This document shows positions 37,300 through 45,992 of a stretch of 64,000 nt of DNA, one piece after another. This stretch comes from a candidate division NC10 bacterium CSP1-5. Lineage in GTDB: Bacteria; Methylomirabilota; Methylomirabilia; Methylomirabilales; CSP1-5. Within the stretch, counting starts at the first letter, position 1. Each line of letters opens with the position of its first letter. The notes below the pieces were generated by a model, which saw nothing but the letters and a program-made list of their open reading frames with translations, was not told the DNA's origin and ran no database searches. The DNA lies in contig LDXR01000002.1 of the NCBI GenBank assembly GCA_001443495.1, positions 62,001-126,000 on the forward strand, written 5' to 3'. A program made the translations under genes and the position numbers.

Positions 37300-38766
37300 A
37301 TGCGGGTCGCCTGGGTCGCTTCGGAAATGACACCGTTTGCCCAGACGGGCGGATTGGGCGATGTGGCCGGGGCCCTGCCGGCCGTCCTGGCGGGGCTCAA
37401 GCATCAGGTCTCGGCCTTTCTCCCCAAATACCGGATCATCGATCTCGAGAGACATCTGTTCACGAGTCGCCCGGAGGAGATCCGAGTACCCCTGGGAGAT
37501 CGGACGGAGGTCGCGCGCCTCTGGGAAGGGCAGAGGGAAGGCGTCCGCGTCATCCTCCTTGATCACGACGGGTTCTACGATCGCGAGGGGCTTTACCAGG
37601 AGAAGGGACTAGATTATCCCGATAACGCCGAGCGGTTTATTTTTTTCTCCCGCGGGGTCCTCGAAACCGTCAAGGTGCTTGACCTTCAGCCTGACGTCAT
37701 CCACTGCCACGATTGGCAGAGCGGTCTTATCCCGGCGTACGTGAAGACGGTGTACGGCAGCGACCCGTACTTTGCGGATATCGCCAGCCTGCTGACGATC
37801 CACAATCTGGGTTACCAGGGAGTGTTCCCTGCCGCGGTCTTCCCTCTCACCGGTCTCCCGGGCGATCTCTTTACTCCCGGCGGCGTGGAGTTTTGGGGAA
37901 AGGTCAATTTCCTGAAGGCCGGGTTGGTGTTCGCCGACCTCGTGAGCACCGTGAGTCTCACGTACAGTCAGGAGATACAGACGCCCGAGTTCGGCCACGG
38001 TCTGGACGCGGTCCTCCGCCAGCGGGCGGGGGACCTCTCCGGCGTGCTGAACGGCGTGGACTACCAGGACTGGAATCCCCGGACGGATCCTTATCTCGTG
38101 GGCACCTATTCGCCCGAGGATCTTGCTAGCAAGGCTGCCTGCAAGCGCGATATTCAGGAGATGATGGGACTGCCAACTCGAGCAGACGTCCCCCTGTTGG
38201 GTATCGTCTCGCGACTTGCATACCAGAAGGGGATCGACCTCATCGTGGCGACTGCGGAGCGACTCCTGAGCCTCGATGTGCAGATGGTCCTGCTGGGGAC
38301 GGGGGACGTGGAGCTCGAGCGAGCGCTGCAGAATCTGCACCGGAGATTTCCCGACCGGTTCGCGGTACAGATCCGCTTTGATGTGGCCCTGAGTCATAGG
38401 ATCCTGGCCGGGGCGGATATCGTTCTCATCCCCTCCCGGTATGAGCCGTGCGGCCTGAACCAGATGTACGGCTTGGCGTACGGCACCATCCCCGTCGTCC
38501 GGGCCACAGGGGGGCTTCATGATACCATCATCCCCTTCGATCCCCGTGCGGGCACAGGGAACGGCTTTACCTTCAGCAAGGCCGAGGCCGGGGATCTCCT
38601 TGAGGCTGTCCGGCGGGCGATCGCCCTGTTCCATGACAAGGCTGCCTGGGAGCGCCTCATGAAGAACGCTATGGCGGCTGACTTCTCCTGGGAGCGACCC
38701 GCCAGTGAGTACGAGCGGCTCTATCGGCTAGCCGTTGAACGACGACGGGGCCGCCCCACGCTGTGA
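37300..38766 (+). CDS. glgA: Glycogen synthase (GT5, ADP-glucose type)
   Basis: 488 residues. Adds glucose from ADP-glucose to growing alpha-1,4 chains. N-terminal MRVAWVASEMTPFAQTGGLG holds the nucleotide-binding loop (QTGGLGD instead of the common KTGGLGD/KVGGLGD). The central VIHCHDWQSGLIPAYVK and C-terminal IPSRYEPCGLNQMYGLAYGT are typical of GT5. GGGGGGGCGC lies before the ATG. It sits alone, 15 kb from the main glucan cluster, behind its own promoter and leader hairpin. With GlgM and GlgE present, the cell has two ways to extend glucan. Confidence 0.95.
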   Translation: MRVAWVASEMTPFAQTGGLGDVAGALPAVLAGLKHQVSAFLPKYRIIDLERHLFTSRPEEIRVPLGDRTEVARLWEGQREGVRVILLDHDGFYDREGLYQEKGLDYPDNAERFIFFSRGVLETVKVLDLQPDVIHCHDWQSGLIPAYVKTVYGSDPYFADIASLLTIHNLGYQGVFPAAVFPLTGLPGDLFTPGGVEFWGKVNFLKAGLVFADLVSTVSLTYSQEIQTPEFGHGLDAVLRQRAGDLSGVLNGVDYQDWNPRTDPYLVGTYSPEDLASKAACKRDIQEMMGLPTRADVPLLGIVSRLAYQKGIDLIVATAERLLSLDVQMVLLGTGDVELERALQNLHRRFPDRFAVQIRFDVALSHRILAGADIVLIPSRYEPCGLNQMYGLAYGTIPVVRATGGLHDTIIPFDPRAGTGNGFTFSKAEAGDLLEAVRRAIALFHDKAAWERLMKNAMAADFSWERPASEYERLYRLAVERRRGRPTL

Positions 38767-38780
38767 GGGCGGCAGGTTCT

Positions 38781-38880
38781 TTGAGTTTATAGAGTTTGTT
38801 GGGTTCATTGTGGGTGAGTTTATAGGGTTGATCAGGTTCATTTCCAAGAAACCCAAGAAACCCAACACACCCAAGGAACT
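38781..38880. repeat. Inverted array of degenerate 9-mers between glgA and the MATE gene
   Basis: Left arm is T/G-rich, with GAGTTTATAG twice (38783 and 38816) and GGGTTCATT-type units. Right arm is A/C-rich, with tandem AAGAAACCC, AAGAAACCC, AACACACCC. GTTGGGTT near 38798 pairs with AACCCAAC near 38859. A frame runs through it into the MATE gene, but its Phe/Ile/Lys-rich translation looks like repeat, not protein. Confidence 0.7.
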
Positions 38881-38896
38881 TGCCAGTGAGGATGGC

Positions 38897-40270
38897 GTGA
38901 CGCACGGGAAAACGATCGAGCGGGGGGAGGTGAGACGCGAGGTCCTGCGCCTCGCCCTGCCCGTCACGGTGTCGAACCTGCTCCACCGGATGGTGACCGC
39001 CATCGACATTCTCCTCGTCGGGGGTCTCGGTGCTCCGGCGGTGGCGGCCGTCGGGCTCGGCCAGTTGCTGGTCTTTATCAGCATGACGGTGGTGTGGGGG
39101 CTGAGCACCGGGACCATGGTTGCGGTGGCGCAGCGGTGGGGGGCGGACCGGCGAGCCGAGGCGGGGCGGATAGCGGTTCACGGGCTCGTCGCGACACTGA
39201 TCCTGACCGTTCCCCTCGCGGCTGCCGGGATGGCGTTTGCGGCGGAGGCTGCCGGGTTGCTGGGGGCTCAGCTGCCGGTACAGCTCCTGGTCCAGGAGTA
39301 CTGTCGATGGGTCTTCCTCGCATTTCCCGCCACCGCTGTGGTCCATGTCCTCACCTCCACGATGCACGGGGCCGGCGATACCCGGACGCCGATGCGGATC
39401 TATGTGATCATGAATCTCTTCCACATCAGTCTGGCCGTCCCGCTGATTTACGGGTACCTGGACCTTCCCGCCCTCGGGGTTCAGGGGGCGGCCATCGCGG
39501 TCGCATCCGCGGAGGTGTTAGGGGTCTTGCTTCTGTGGTGGCAGGGCTGGGCCAAGGGGCACCTGGCCAAGGGGGGATGGGAACTGGCCTACATCCGACC
39601 TGTCTTCCATATCGGGTGGCCGGTCGCGATGGATCGGATGATATGGCAGGCTGGCCAGGTGGTCTATGCCAAGATCCTGCTCCTCTACGGGACCGCGGCC
39701 TTTGCCACACACCAGTTAGGGGTAAACGTCGAAGCCCTCTCGTTCATGCCGGGGCTGGCAATCGGCGTGGCTGCAGCGACTGTGGTTGGACAGAGTGTGG
39801 GGAGAGGCGATGTCATCCGGGCCCGTCTCGGGATGGTGGAGGCCAACCGCCTGGGCATCCTCTTTATGGGGGGGATGGGCGTTCTCTTCTTTCTCTTCCC
39901 GGGGCCCCTCTTGCAACTGTTCACGAGCGATAGCCAGCTGATTCGGCTGGGCGAGGTCTTCCTGCGAATCGCGGCGCTGAGTCAGATTCCCCTCGCGGTG
40001 ACGTTGGTGCTTCAGGGGGCGCTCCGAGGAGCGGGAGATACGCCGTACATCCTCGGGGTGACGATCCTCGGTATCTGGGGGGTCCGCATCCCTCTGGCCG
40101 CCGCCGCAGCGTGGTGGGGCCTGGGGGTGGCCTATGTGTGGTGGGCCTTCCTGATAGACTGGGTGGCCCGGATGGTCCTTATGCAGCGGCGCTGCCGCTC
40201 TTCGCGCTGGGAGCGGAAGGATCTCGAGATCACTCCGATCGCTTTAGATCCTGTTGCCGGGGATCGTTGA
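38897..40270 (+). CDS. MATE family efflux transporter
   Basis: Cation-coupled multidrug/toxin exporter of the MATE family with about 12 membrane helices, 457 residues from the GTG at 38897 (GTGAGGA upstream). The first helix region reads LRLALPVTVSNLLHRMVTAI and the second half repeats the pattern with FHIGWPVAMDRMIWQAGQVV. The paired HGAGDTRTPM and LRGAGDTPYI loops are the internal-repeat markers of MATE proteins. Substrate unknown. A longer frame from 38735 would translate the upstream repeat and is rejected. Confidence 0.88.
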   Translation: MTHGKTIERGEVRREVLRLALPVTVSNLLHRMVTAIDILLVGGLGAPAVAAVGLGQLLVFISMTVVWGLSTGTMVAVAQRWGADRRAEAGRIAVHGLVATLILTVPLAAAGMAFAAEAAGLLGAQLPVQLLVQEYCRWVFLAFPATAVVHVLTSTMHGAGDTRTPMRIYVIMNLFHISLAVPLIYGYLDLPALGVQGAAIAVASAEVLGVLLLWWQGWAKGHLAKGGWELAYIRPVFHIGWPVAMDRMIWQAGQVVYAKILLLYGTAAFATHQLGVNVEALSFMPGLAIGVAAATVVGQSVGRGDVIRARLGMVEANRLGILFMGGMGVLFFLFPGPLLQLFTSDSQLIRLGEVFLRIAALSQIPLAVTLVLQGALRGAGDTPYILGVTILGIWGVRIPLAAAAAWWGLGVAYVWWAFLIDWVARMVLMQRRCRSSRWERKDLEITPIALDPVAGDR

Positions 40271-40342
40271 CAGGGGAGTTCTCAGGGTGGAAGGGAAACG
40301 CGCCTGGCTCATCGCGGTGGGCGTGAAGGGGGGATCGAGACG

Positions 40343-40855
40343 ATGTTGACGTACCGGAACCTCTTGGAAGAGGCGCTCGAGTCGTGGACCGATGCCCGTC
40401 AAGGGCTGATCGATGAGGTCAGGAATATACCCGTCAAGGCATGCGACTTTCGGCCCACACCGGAGGTGCGTAGCGTCACAGAGCTGGTGGTGCATATCCT
40501 CGAGGTGGCCATGATGATGACCGGTGAGCTCACCCGGGGCGACACGAACTTTCACCGGCTGCCGTGGCCAAGGCTCCTTCGCCTGCATGCCGCAGCGGCG
40601 TATCGGGCGAAGACCAGGGCCAATCTGGTGCGGCTGCTGAAATCCCAGTTCAAGGAGGCCGAGAAGAAGTTTCTCGCGGCCGGCGAGCTACACATGCTGC
40701 AGATGATCAAGCGTTTCGATGGACAGCGGGGCACGCGGTTGGCCTGGCTCTACCACGGCATCGCCCACGAGGAGTATCACCGGGGGCAGCTCACCGTCTA
40801 CGAGCGGCTGCTGGGCATCGAGCCCGCCCTGACGCGGAATATCCGCGGGGGATAA
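40343..40855 (+). CDS. DinB-like four-helix bundle protein
   Basis: 170 residues resembling the DinB/YfiT superfamily, metal-binding four-helix bundles of varied function (thiol transferases, stress proteins). The three expected His ligands appear: one in ELVVHILEVAM and two in IAHEEYHRGQLTVYERLLG. 73 bp after the MATE gene on the same strand. Reaction not known. Confidence 0.75.
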   Translation: MLTYRNLLEEALESWTDARQGLIDEVRNIPVKACDFRPTPEVRSVTELVVHILEVAMMMTGELTRGDTNFHRLPWPRLLRLHAAAAYRAKTRANLVRLLKSQFKEAEKKFLAAGELHMLQMIKRFDGQRGTRLAWLYHGIAHEEYHRGQLTVYERLLGIEPALTRNIRGG

Positions 40856-40872
40856 CAGGGTAAGTAAAGCAA

Positions 40873-40899
40873 GTGCAGAAGGTACAGAGGGTGCAGGGG
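40873..40899. repeat. Tandem 9-mer repeat after the DinB-like gene
   Basis: Three copies: GTGCAGAAG, GTACAGAGG, GTGCAGGGG. It fills the 52-bp gap between two convergent genes. Confidence 0.65.
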
Positions 40900-40907
40900 T
40901 CGAACCG

Positions 40908-41753
40908 CTACGCGCCGAGGAAGAGGCGGCCCACCTCAGGGTCGCGGAGCAGATCGTCGCCGGTCCCGGCCATGGCAATCTCGCCCGAGACCAGCACGTA
41001 ACCGATGTCAGAGAACTGGAGCCCCTTCTTGGCGTTCTGCTCGACCATGACGATCGTCTTCCCCTGGCGCTGCAGGTCCTCGAGGACCTCAAAGACCATG
41101 CCGATATAACGCGGCTCGAGGCCGATCGACGGCTCATCCACCAGCAGGATCTGCGGCTCCATAACCAGCGCCCGGGCAATCTCCAGCATCCGCCGCTCCC
41201 CACCCGACAGGGTCCCGGCCCGCTGGCGCCGGCGCTCCTTCAGGCGTGGATAGTGCTCAAAGACCTTCTCCGCCGCCCCCTTGGCGTGGGCGGGGCTCTC
41301 CATCAGGAAGCCGCCCATCCAGAGGTTTTCCTCGACCGTCATGTCGGGGAAGACGGAGTTGTCCTGGAGAATGTAGGCGATGCGGGCGTTCCTGAGCTTC
41401 TCGTTCGGGTCGAGGCGTGTGATGTCCCTGCCGTTCACGGTGACCGACCCGGCCATGATGTTCGTAAAACCATAGATCGAGTGAAGCACCGTGGATTTGC
41501 CGGCCCCGTTGGGTCCGATGAGGCACAGGGACTGACCTGCCCCGACCTGCAGGTCGATACCGTGCAGGACCTCCATCTTGCCGTAGCCGGCCACGAGACC
41601 GTCGATGCGGAGCAGCGGGGAATTCCCGGCCAGTTCCGCGATCCGGGCTCGCGAAGGCCCCTCCTTGACGAACCGGCCCTGCTCCGGCAGCGCCTGCGCC
41701 GCAAGGCCCCGCGGTCTCTGCTCTGCATCGGGAGATGGAATGGTCCGCATCAT
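40908..41753 (-). CDS. livF: Liv-type ABC transporter ATP-binding protein (LivF)
   Basis: ATPase subunit of a branched-chain amino-acid type (HAAT) transporter. 281 residues; Walker A GPNGAGKST, signature LSGGERRMLEIARAL, Walker B ILLVDEPSIGL. An extra N-terminal stretch of about 40 residues precedes the usual LivF start (LLRIDGLVAGYGKMEVLHGI). Its ATG shares a base with the livG stop (TAATG), so translation is coupled. Last gene of the operon. Confidence 0.93.
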   Translation of the reverse strand: MMRTIPSPDAEQRPRGLAAQALPEQGRFVKEGPSRARIAELAGNSPLLRIDGLVAGYGKMEVLHGIDLQVGAGQSLCLIGPNGAGKSTVLHSIYGFTNIMAGSVTVNGRDITRLDPNEKLRNARIAYILQDNSVFPDMTVEENLWMGGFLMESPAHAKGAAEKVFEHYPRLKERRRQRAGTLSGGERRMLEIARALVMEPQILLVDEPSIGLEPRYIGMVFEVLEDLQRQGKTIVMVEQNAKKGLQFSDIGYVLVSGEIAMAGTGDDLLRDPEVGRLFLGA

Positions 41754-42493
41754 TAGGCTCCGAGGTAGGCGTCGATGACGCGCTGATCGGTCTGAATCTC
41801 ATCGGGCGGACCGTCAGCCAGCAACTGCCCATGGGTCAGGCAGTAGACATGCTCGGCTAATTTCATGATCACGCGTATGTTGTGTTCGATGACGAAGAGC
41901 GTGACACCAAGGTCGGCGTTGATCCGTTTCAGCCGGTCGATGAGACTGTTGATCAGCACCGGATTTATTCCGGCCGTCGGCTCGTCGAGCAGCAGCAATT
42001 TTGGCTCGTGCATCAGGGCCATCGCGAGTTCCAGGAGCTTCCGCTGGCCGAACGACAGCTCACCCGCACGGAGGTGACGCTTCGCGTAGAGCCCGACGAA
42101 CTCGAGGAGCCCTTCTGCCTGTTGGGTCACCGCCGGCGGGACTTTGGAAAACATGGTGCGCAGCCCATCACGGGTGTCGGGCACGCTGATCTGCATGTTC
42201 TCCAGACAGCTCATCATGCCGTAGATGCGAGTCTGCTGGAAGGTGCGCAGGAGGCCCAGGCGCGCGATCTCGGGCACGCGCAGCCTGGAGATCTCGCGCC
42301 CCTCGAACGTGATCGAGCCCCTATCGACGGGATGGTAGCCGACGATGGAGTTGAACAGCGTCGTCTTCCCCGACCCGTTGGGACCCATGAGGCCGACGAT
42401 GCTCCCCTTGGGGACGGTCAGGGAGATGTTGTCGTTGGCGATGACGCCGCCGAACGCTTTCGTCACGCCCTGGACTTCGAGGATCGGGGTCAT
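41753..42493 (-). CDS. livG: Liv-type ABC transporter ATP-binding protein (LivG)
   Basis: 246 residues from the ATG at 42493 (MTPILEVQGVTKAFGGVIAN). Walker A GPNGSGKTT, signature LSFGQRKLLELAMAL, Walker B LLLLDEPTAGINPVL. The start overlaps the livM stop by ATGA. The longer open frame upstream translates livM in another phase and is not coding. Confidence 0.94.
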   Translation of the reverse strand: MTPILEVQGVTKAFGGVIANDNISLTVPKGSIVGLMGPNGSGKTTLFNSIVGYHPVDRGSITFEGREISRLRVPEIARLGLLRTFQQTRIYGMMSCLENMQISVPDTRDGLRTMFSKVPPAVTQQAEGLLEFVGLYAKRHLRAGELSFGQRKLLELAMALMHEPKLLLLDEPTAGINPVLINSLIDRLKRINADLGVTLFVIEHNIRVIMKLAEHVYCLTHGQLLADGPPDEIQTDQRVIDAYLGA

Positions 42494-43548
42494 CGGCCCT
42501 CTCCGAGCGAGACCGGCGCGGCGCGAGCCTCGAGGTCCACCGTCTCGCCGAATTTCTCGGGCCATTGCTCGCGCAGCCACCCCATGATGCCGAGCGGGAA
42601 GAATACCACGATGACAACGATGAGCACCCCGAGGGCCACCCGCTGCCAGCCCAAGAGGTAAGTCCAGAAGAGCTCCTGGGTGACATGGAAGATCGTCGCG
42701 CCGATCACCGGCCCCCAGAGGGTCCCCTTGCCGCCCAGGATCGCCATCAGCACCATCCACACGCCGAAGGTGATGCCGGGAAAGGCCACCTCACGATCGA
42801 TGAAATTGTTCAGGTGGCCGAATGCGCCGCCCGCCAGGGCGAGGAAGAAGGCCGAGACGCACCAGGCGATGGCCTTGTACCGGGTCGTGTGGACCCCCAT
42901 GGCCTCGGCCTTGTCCTCGTCGTCGCGGATGGCGTTGATGGCCAGCCCGAAGCGGCTCGCGTAGAGTCTTTTGAGCGTGAAGAAACAGATCACGGCCAGG
43001 ACAAAGAAGAGGTAGTAGAAGAAGAGAGCCGCCTGGCTCGGGTGGCCCGGAAAGATCGGGGCGACCATGCCCGACCCGGCGCCGATGTAGTCCCAGCCGC
43101 TGGCGATCTCACCGGCGGCGACGCCCACCCCCAGGGTGCAGATGGCAAAATACTGTCCACGCAGGCCCAGGATGCCCGAGCCCAACCCTGCTGCCACGGC
43201 CACAGCGATGATCACCGCGAGGGTCAAACCCAACGCGAATCCGTTGAAGTAGTTGAACGCCGGGCTTATCGTCGCGAGGTCGCCGGTGGCCTGTGGCTGT
43301 CCTTCGACGGCGAAGAAAAGCTCTCGCTGCACGACGGCGGGCGCGTAACAGCCGATCCCGAAGAAGAGGACGTTCCCGAACGAGTTGTATCCCATCTGTC
43401 CCCCGCCGAGGTCCCAGGTGAGGGCAAAGAGGATCATCATCCACAAGAGCGCCATTTGGATGCGGAACGCAGGGGCGAGGGAGGGGGCGAGCAGGCCGGT
43501 CAGACCTATGAGCGCATACAGAAGGACGTTCCGAGTGGTATCCGTCAC
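42490..43548 (-). CDS. livM: Liv-type ABC transporter permease (LivM)
   Basis: Membrane permease with about 9-10 helices. I start it at the GTG at 43548, which overlaps the livH stop (GTGA) and leads straight into RNVLLYALIGLTGLLAPSLA; an ATG at 43590 would overlap livH by 46 nt. The permease motif lies in the AIRDDEDKAEAMGVHTTRYK loop, as in LivM. About 352 residues. Confidence 0.92.
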   Translation of the reverse strand: MTDTTRNVLLYALIGLTGLLAPSLAPAFRIQMALLWMMILFALTWDLGGGQMGYNSFGNVLFFGIGCYAPAVVQRELFFAVEGQPQATGDLATISPAFNYFNGFALGLTLAVIIAVAVAAGLGSGILGLRGQYFAICTLGVGVAAGEIASGWDYIGAGSGMVAPIFPGHPSQAALFFYYLFFVLAVICFFTLKRLYASRFGLAINAIRDDEDKAEAMGVHTTRYKAIAWCVSAFFLALAGGAFGHLNNFIDREVAFPGITFGVWMVLMAILGGKGTLWGPVIGATIFHVTQELFWTYLLGWQRVALGVLIVVIVVFFPLGIMGWLREQWPEKFGETVDLEARAAPVSLGEGR

Positions 43549-44447
43549 TTCAGGTACTTCCGTTGGCGGCTCAGAAGAGCGTTCCGCCACACGAGGATCG
43601 CGACCAATAGCGAGAAGACAAAGGCAGCCTGGTATTCGGTCCCGAGGACAAAGCCGGCGAAATTCTCGGCCGCGCCGAGGCCGAGACTGGCAAGGATCAC
43701 GCTCGCCATATTGCCCAGGCCGGCCACGGTCACGATCATGAATGCGCGGAGGGTATAGGCCAATCCCAGATATGGATGGACCAGCCAGGTCATTACCACG
43801 AGGCTACCGGCCGCGCCGCAGATGGCCGCATTCAGCGCAAAGGTCGTGGCAAAGACCCGGTCCGTGTTGACGCCCATGATCCGGGCGGCGCGCGCGTTCT
43901 GCGCCGTGGCCCGGATCGCCCGACCGAGGCGCGAGTGCTTCAGAAACAGGAACAGGGTCGCGCCGAGGACCAGGGCGCAGATGAAGGCGACCACCTTGAT
44001 CTGGCTCACGACGATCAGGCCGTCAGCGAAGAAGAGGCTGCCGAGCCCGGATTCTGCCGTCCGGACATCGGCTTCGAAGAGCTCGTTGGCGAGCTGCTGC
44101 AGCACGATGCTGATGCCGAAAGTGGCCAGGATCGAGATGAACATATCCTTGTCGACCACGCGGAACACGACGGTCCGGTACAGCGCCCATCCGAGGATGT
44201 AGAGGGCGGCCGCCGCTGCCGGCACGGTGTACAAGGGGTGCACCCCGGCCGCGGCGAGGAAGAAGGTGACATAGCCCCCCAGCATGACAAACTCGCCCTG
44301 GGCGATGTTGATGATGTCCATAACGCCCCAGACGAGGGCCATCCCATAGGCCACCAGGGCGAAGATGGCGCCGATGAGGATGCCATCAACGAGCAGTTGT
44401 GCCGACAGGATCGGCGCATTGAAGAGCAGGGAAAGGTTGTCCACCAT
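43545..44447 (-). CDS. livH: Liv-type ABC transporter permease (LivH)
   Basis: Permease with about 8 helices: LLVDGILIGAIFALVAYGMA, WGVMDIINIAQGEFVMLGGY, and the ATAQNARAARIMGVNTDRVF loop that contacts the ATPase. ATG at 44447; a GTG 18 nt earlier lies inside the T-run of the terminator that follows livJ. About 300 residues. Confidence 0.92.
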   Translation of the reverse strand: MVDNLSLLFNAPILSAQLLVDGILIGAIFALVAYGMALVWGVMDIINIAQGEFVMLGGYVTFFLAAAGVHPLYTVPAAAAALYILGWALYRTVVFRVVDKDMFISILATFGISIVLQQLANELFEADVRTAESGLGSLFFADGLIVVSQIKVVAFICALVLGATLFLFLKHSRLGRAIRATAQNARAARIMGVNTDRVFATTFALNAAICGAAGSLVVMTWLVHPYLGLAYTLRAFMIVTVAGLGNMASVILASLGLGAAENFAGFVLGTEYQAAFVFSLLVAILVWRNALLSRQRKYLK

Positions 44448-44451
44448 CAGC

Positions 44452-44494
44452 AGAAAGAAAAGCACCCGCCCCGCGGCTTCACCGGGGCGGGTGC
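44452..44494 (-). terminator. Terminator between livJ and livH
   Basis: Perfect 12-bp GC stem GCACCCGCCCCG/CGGGGCGGGTGC (44462-44494) followed on the minus strand by TTTTCTTTCT. It lies 14 nt after the livJ stop and runs up to the livH start, so it likely lets the binding protein be made in excess over the membrane parts. Confidence 0.8.
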
Positions 44495-44507
44495 ATGCGC
44501 CACACGG

Positions 44508-45752
44508 TTACCGCTTGCTCCACGGCGGAATTGGGTGAATCAGCTTGGCCGCGGCCCACTTGGTGGGTGCCACGACCTTGTACTTGCCGTCCTGAACCTG
44601 ATAGAGGACCATCGGCTTGGCGATGTTCTTGCCGGTCGCGTCGAACTTGACGGGCCCGTAGAAGGTCATGAGATCGGTCGCGGCGATCGCCTCGCGGACC
44701 TTCTCGATGTCGAACGACCCGGCCCGCTCGAAGGCGTCGACGAAGACGAGCAAAGCGGCTGTCGACTCGGCGGCCTGATAGGGGGGGTCGTACCTGAACT
44801 CCTTCTCGAACACCTTCGCGTACTCCTCCGCCATGCCGAACCACCTGTCCTTGTAGCTCAAGCTGCGGTCCCACTGCGAAGCGCAGAGGGCGTACTCGGC
44901 TGCCTTGCCGAGGGTCTCGGCGACCTTGGCCGAGTCGCAGTGGGTGACGGCCAGCATCGGCACGTCCACCTTCATGTCGGAGACCTGGCGGACCGCCATA
45001 GTGGCGCCTCTGGCGTGGCCAGAGACCACGAGGATGTCGGGTTTGACCGCCTTCACCTTGGTGAGCGTCGCCGCCATGTCGTTGATCTCGGGTGGGAGCT
45101 TGTCGTCGATGACGATCTTCATGCCCAAGCGCTTGACGTCCTCGAGCACGCCGTCCCGGACATCCATCGAGAAGGGGTCGTTCTCAAAGGCCATGGCGAC
45201 CTTGAGTGTCTTTGGATCCTTCCCTTGCTTCTGCGCCTGCTCGGCGGCCAGGTTCATGGCCTCCCGCAGGTACTGGTCGGAGGTGGAGAGGACGGCGAAC
45301 ATGTACTTATACCCTTGCGTGAAGAGGGCACGATCAGCCCCGTTCCCCTCGACCATCGGGATCCGGTACTTCTCCGTCACCGGCGCGATCGCCTTGGTGA
45401 GGCCCGAGCTGTACGGGCCCAGCATGAACTTGACGCCGTCCTGATTGATCAGGCGCTCGGCGAGCTGCGCACCGCGCGCCGGGGTCGACTCGTCGTCGTA
45501 GTAGATCACCTTGATCTTGTAGTATTTCCCACCGACCCTGACGCCGCCCATCTCGTTGATGCGCTTGACGCCGAGCTCGTAGCCGTCCTGCGTGTTCTTG
45601 CCGTTCGTGGAATACTTGCCGGTCAGTGACACCGCAGCGCCGAGGATGATGGTGTCGCCTTCGACCTTCGGGCTCGCCGGCCCGCCCACCGCGAGCACCA
45701 ACGCGACTGCACCCAATACCGCCCAGGCACGCGTCTTGACCACTTTCGCCAT
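44508..45752 (-). CDS. livJ: Liv-type ABC transporter substrate-binding protein
   Basis: Periplasmic binding protein of the type I (LivJ/amide-urea) family. Start at 45752 (AGGAGGAGGGAGG upstream) gives the signal peptide TRAWAVLGAVALVLAVGGPA. Mature protein begins with IILGAAVSLTGKYSTNGKNT. 414 residues. Ligand class cannot be fixed: branched-chain amino acids, amides or aromatic acids are all possible for this family. Confidence 0.9.
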   Translation of the reverse strand: MAKVVKTRAWAVLGAVALVLAVGGPASPKVEGDTIILGAAVSLTGKYSTNGKNTQDGYELGVKRINEMGGVRVGGKYYKIKVIYYDDESTPARGAQLAERLINQDGVKFMLGPYSSGLTKAIAPVTEKYRIPMVEGNGADRALFTQGYKYMFAVLSTSDQYLREAMNLAAEQAQKQGKDPKTLKVAMAFENDPFSMDVRDGVLEDVKRLGMKIVIDDKLPPEINDMAATLTKVKAVKPDILVVSGHARGATMAVRQVSDMKVDVPMLAVTHCDSAKVAETLGKAAEYALCASQWDRSLSYKDRWFGMAEEYAKVFEKEFRYDPPYQAAESTAALLVFVDAFERAGSFDIEKVREAIAATDLMTFYGPVKFDATGKNIAKPMVLYQVQDGKYKVVAPTKWAAAKLIHPIPPWSKR

Positions 45753-45939
45753 CCTCCCTCCTCCTGACGCCCCTTTCGTGGGAAGAGTTCTACCCACGGG
45801 CCCGTTGTCCGTACGACTCATGCAAAGAAGGTGCCATGCATATCTTTCTTATTCGGTAGTTGCAGGACCACAGAGGTTAGCGTCCTTCGCCTTCGAGGGC
45901 CACACGGGGACCGGTGCCCCGATGCCCCCTCATCGATAC

Positions 45940-45969
45940 AGGCTATCCGGGGAGAGCCTGAGATGTCAA
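45940..45969 (-). promoter_or_regulatory. Candidate promoter of the liv operon
   Basis: TTGACA at 45964-45969 (minus), 18-nt spacer, TAGCCT at 45940-45945. Leaves a 5' leader of about 180 nt before livJ, with no clear hairpin. The -10 is weak. Confidence 0.4.
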
Positions 45970-45992
45970 GTGGGCAATACGCATCTCGGCCG

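Noticed and set aside
38735-38896. N-terminal extension of the MATE protein
   Set aside because: It translates the degenerate repeat tract and gives an odd Phe/Ile/Lys-rich leader; a GTG with ribosome site follows at the real start of homology.
43776-45629. 617-codon plus-strand frame over livH and livJ
   Set aside because: Antisense to well-supported transporter genes; low-complexity charged translation.
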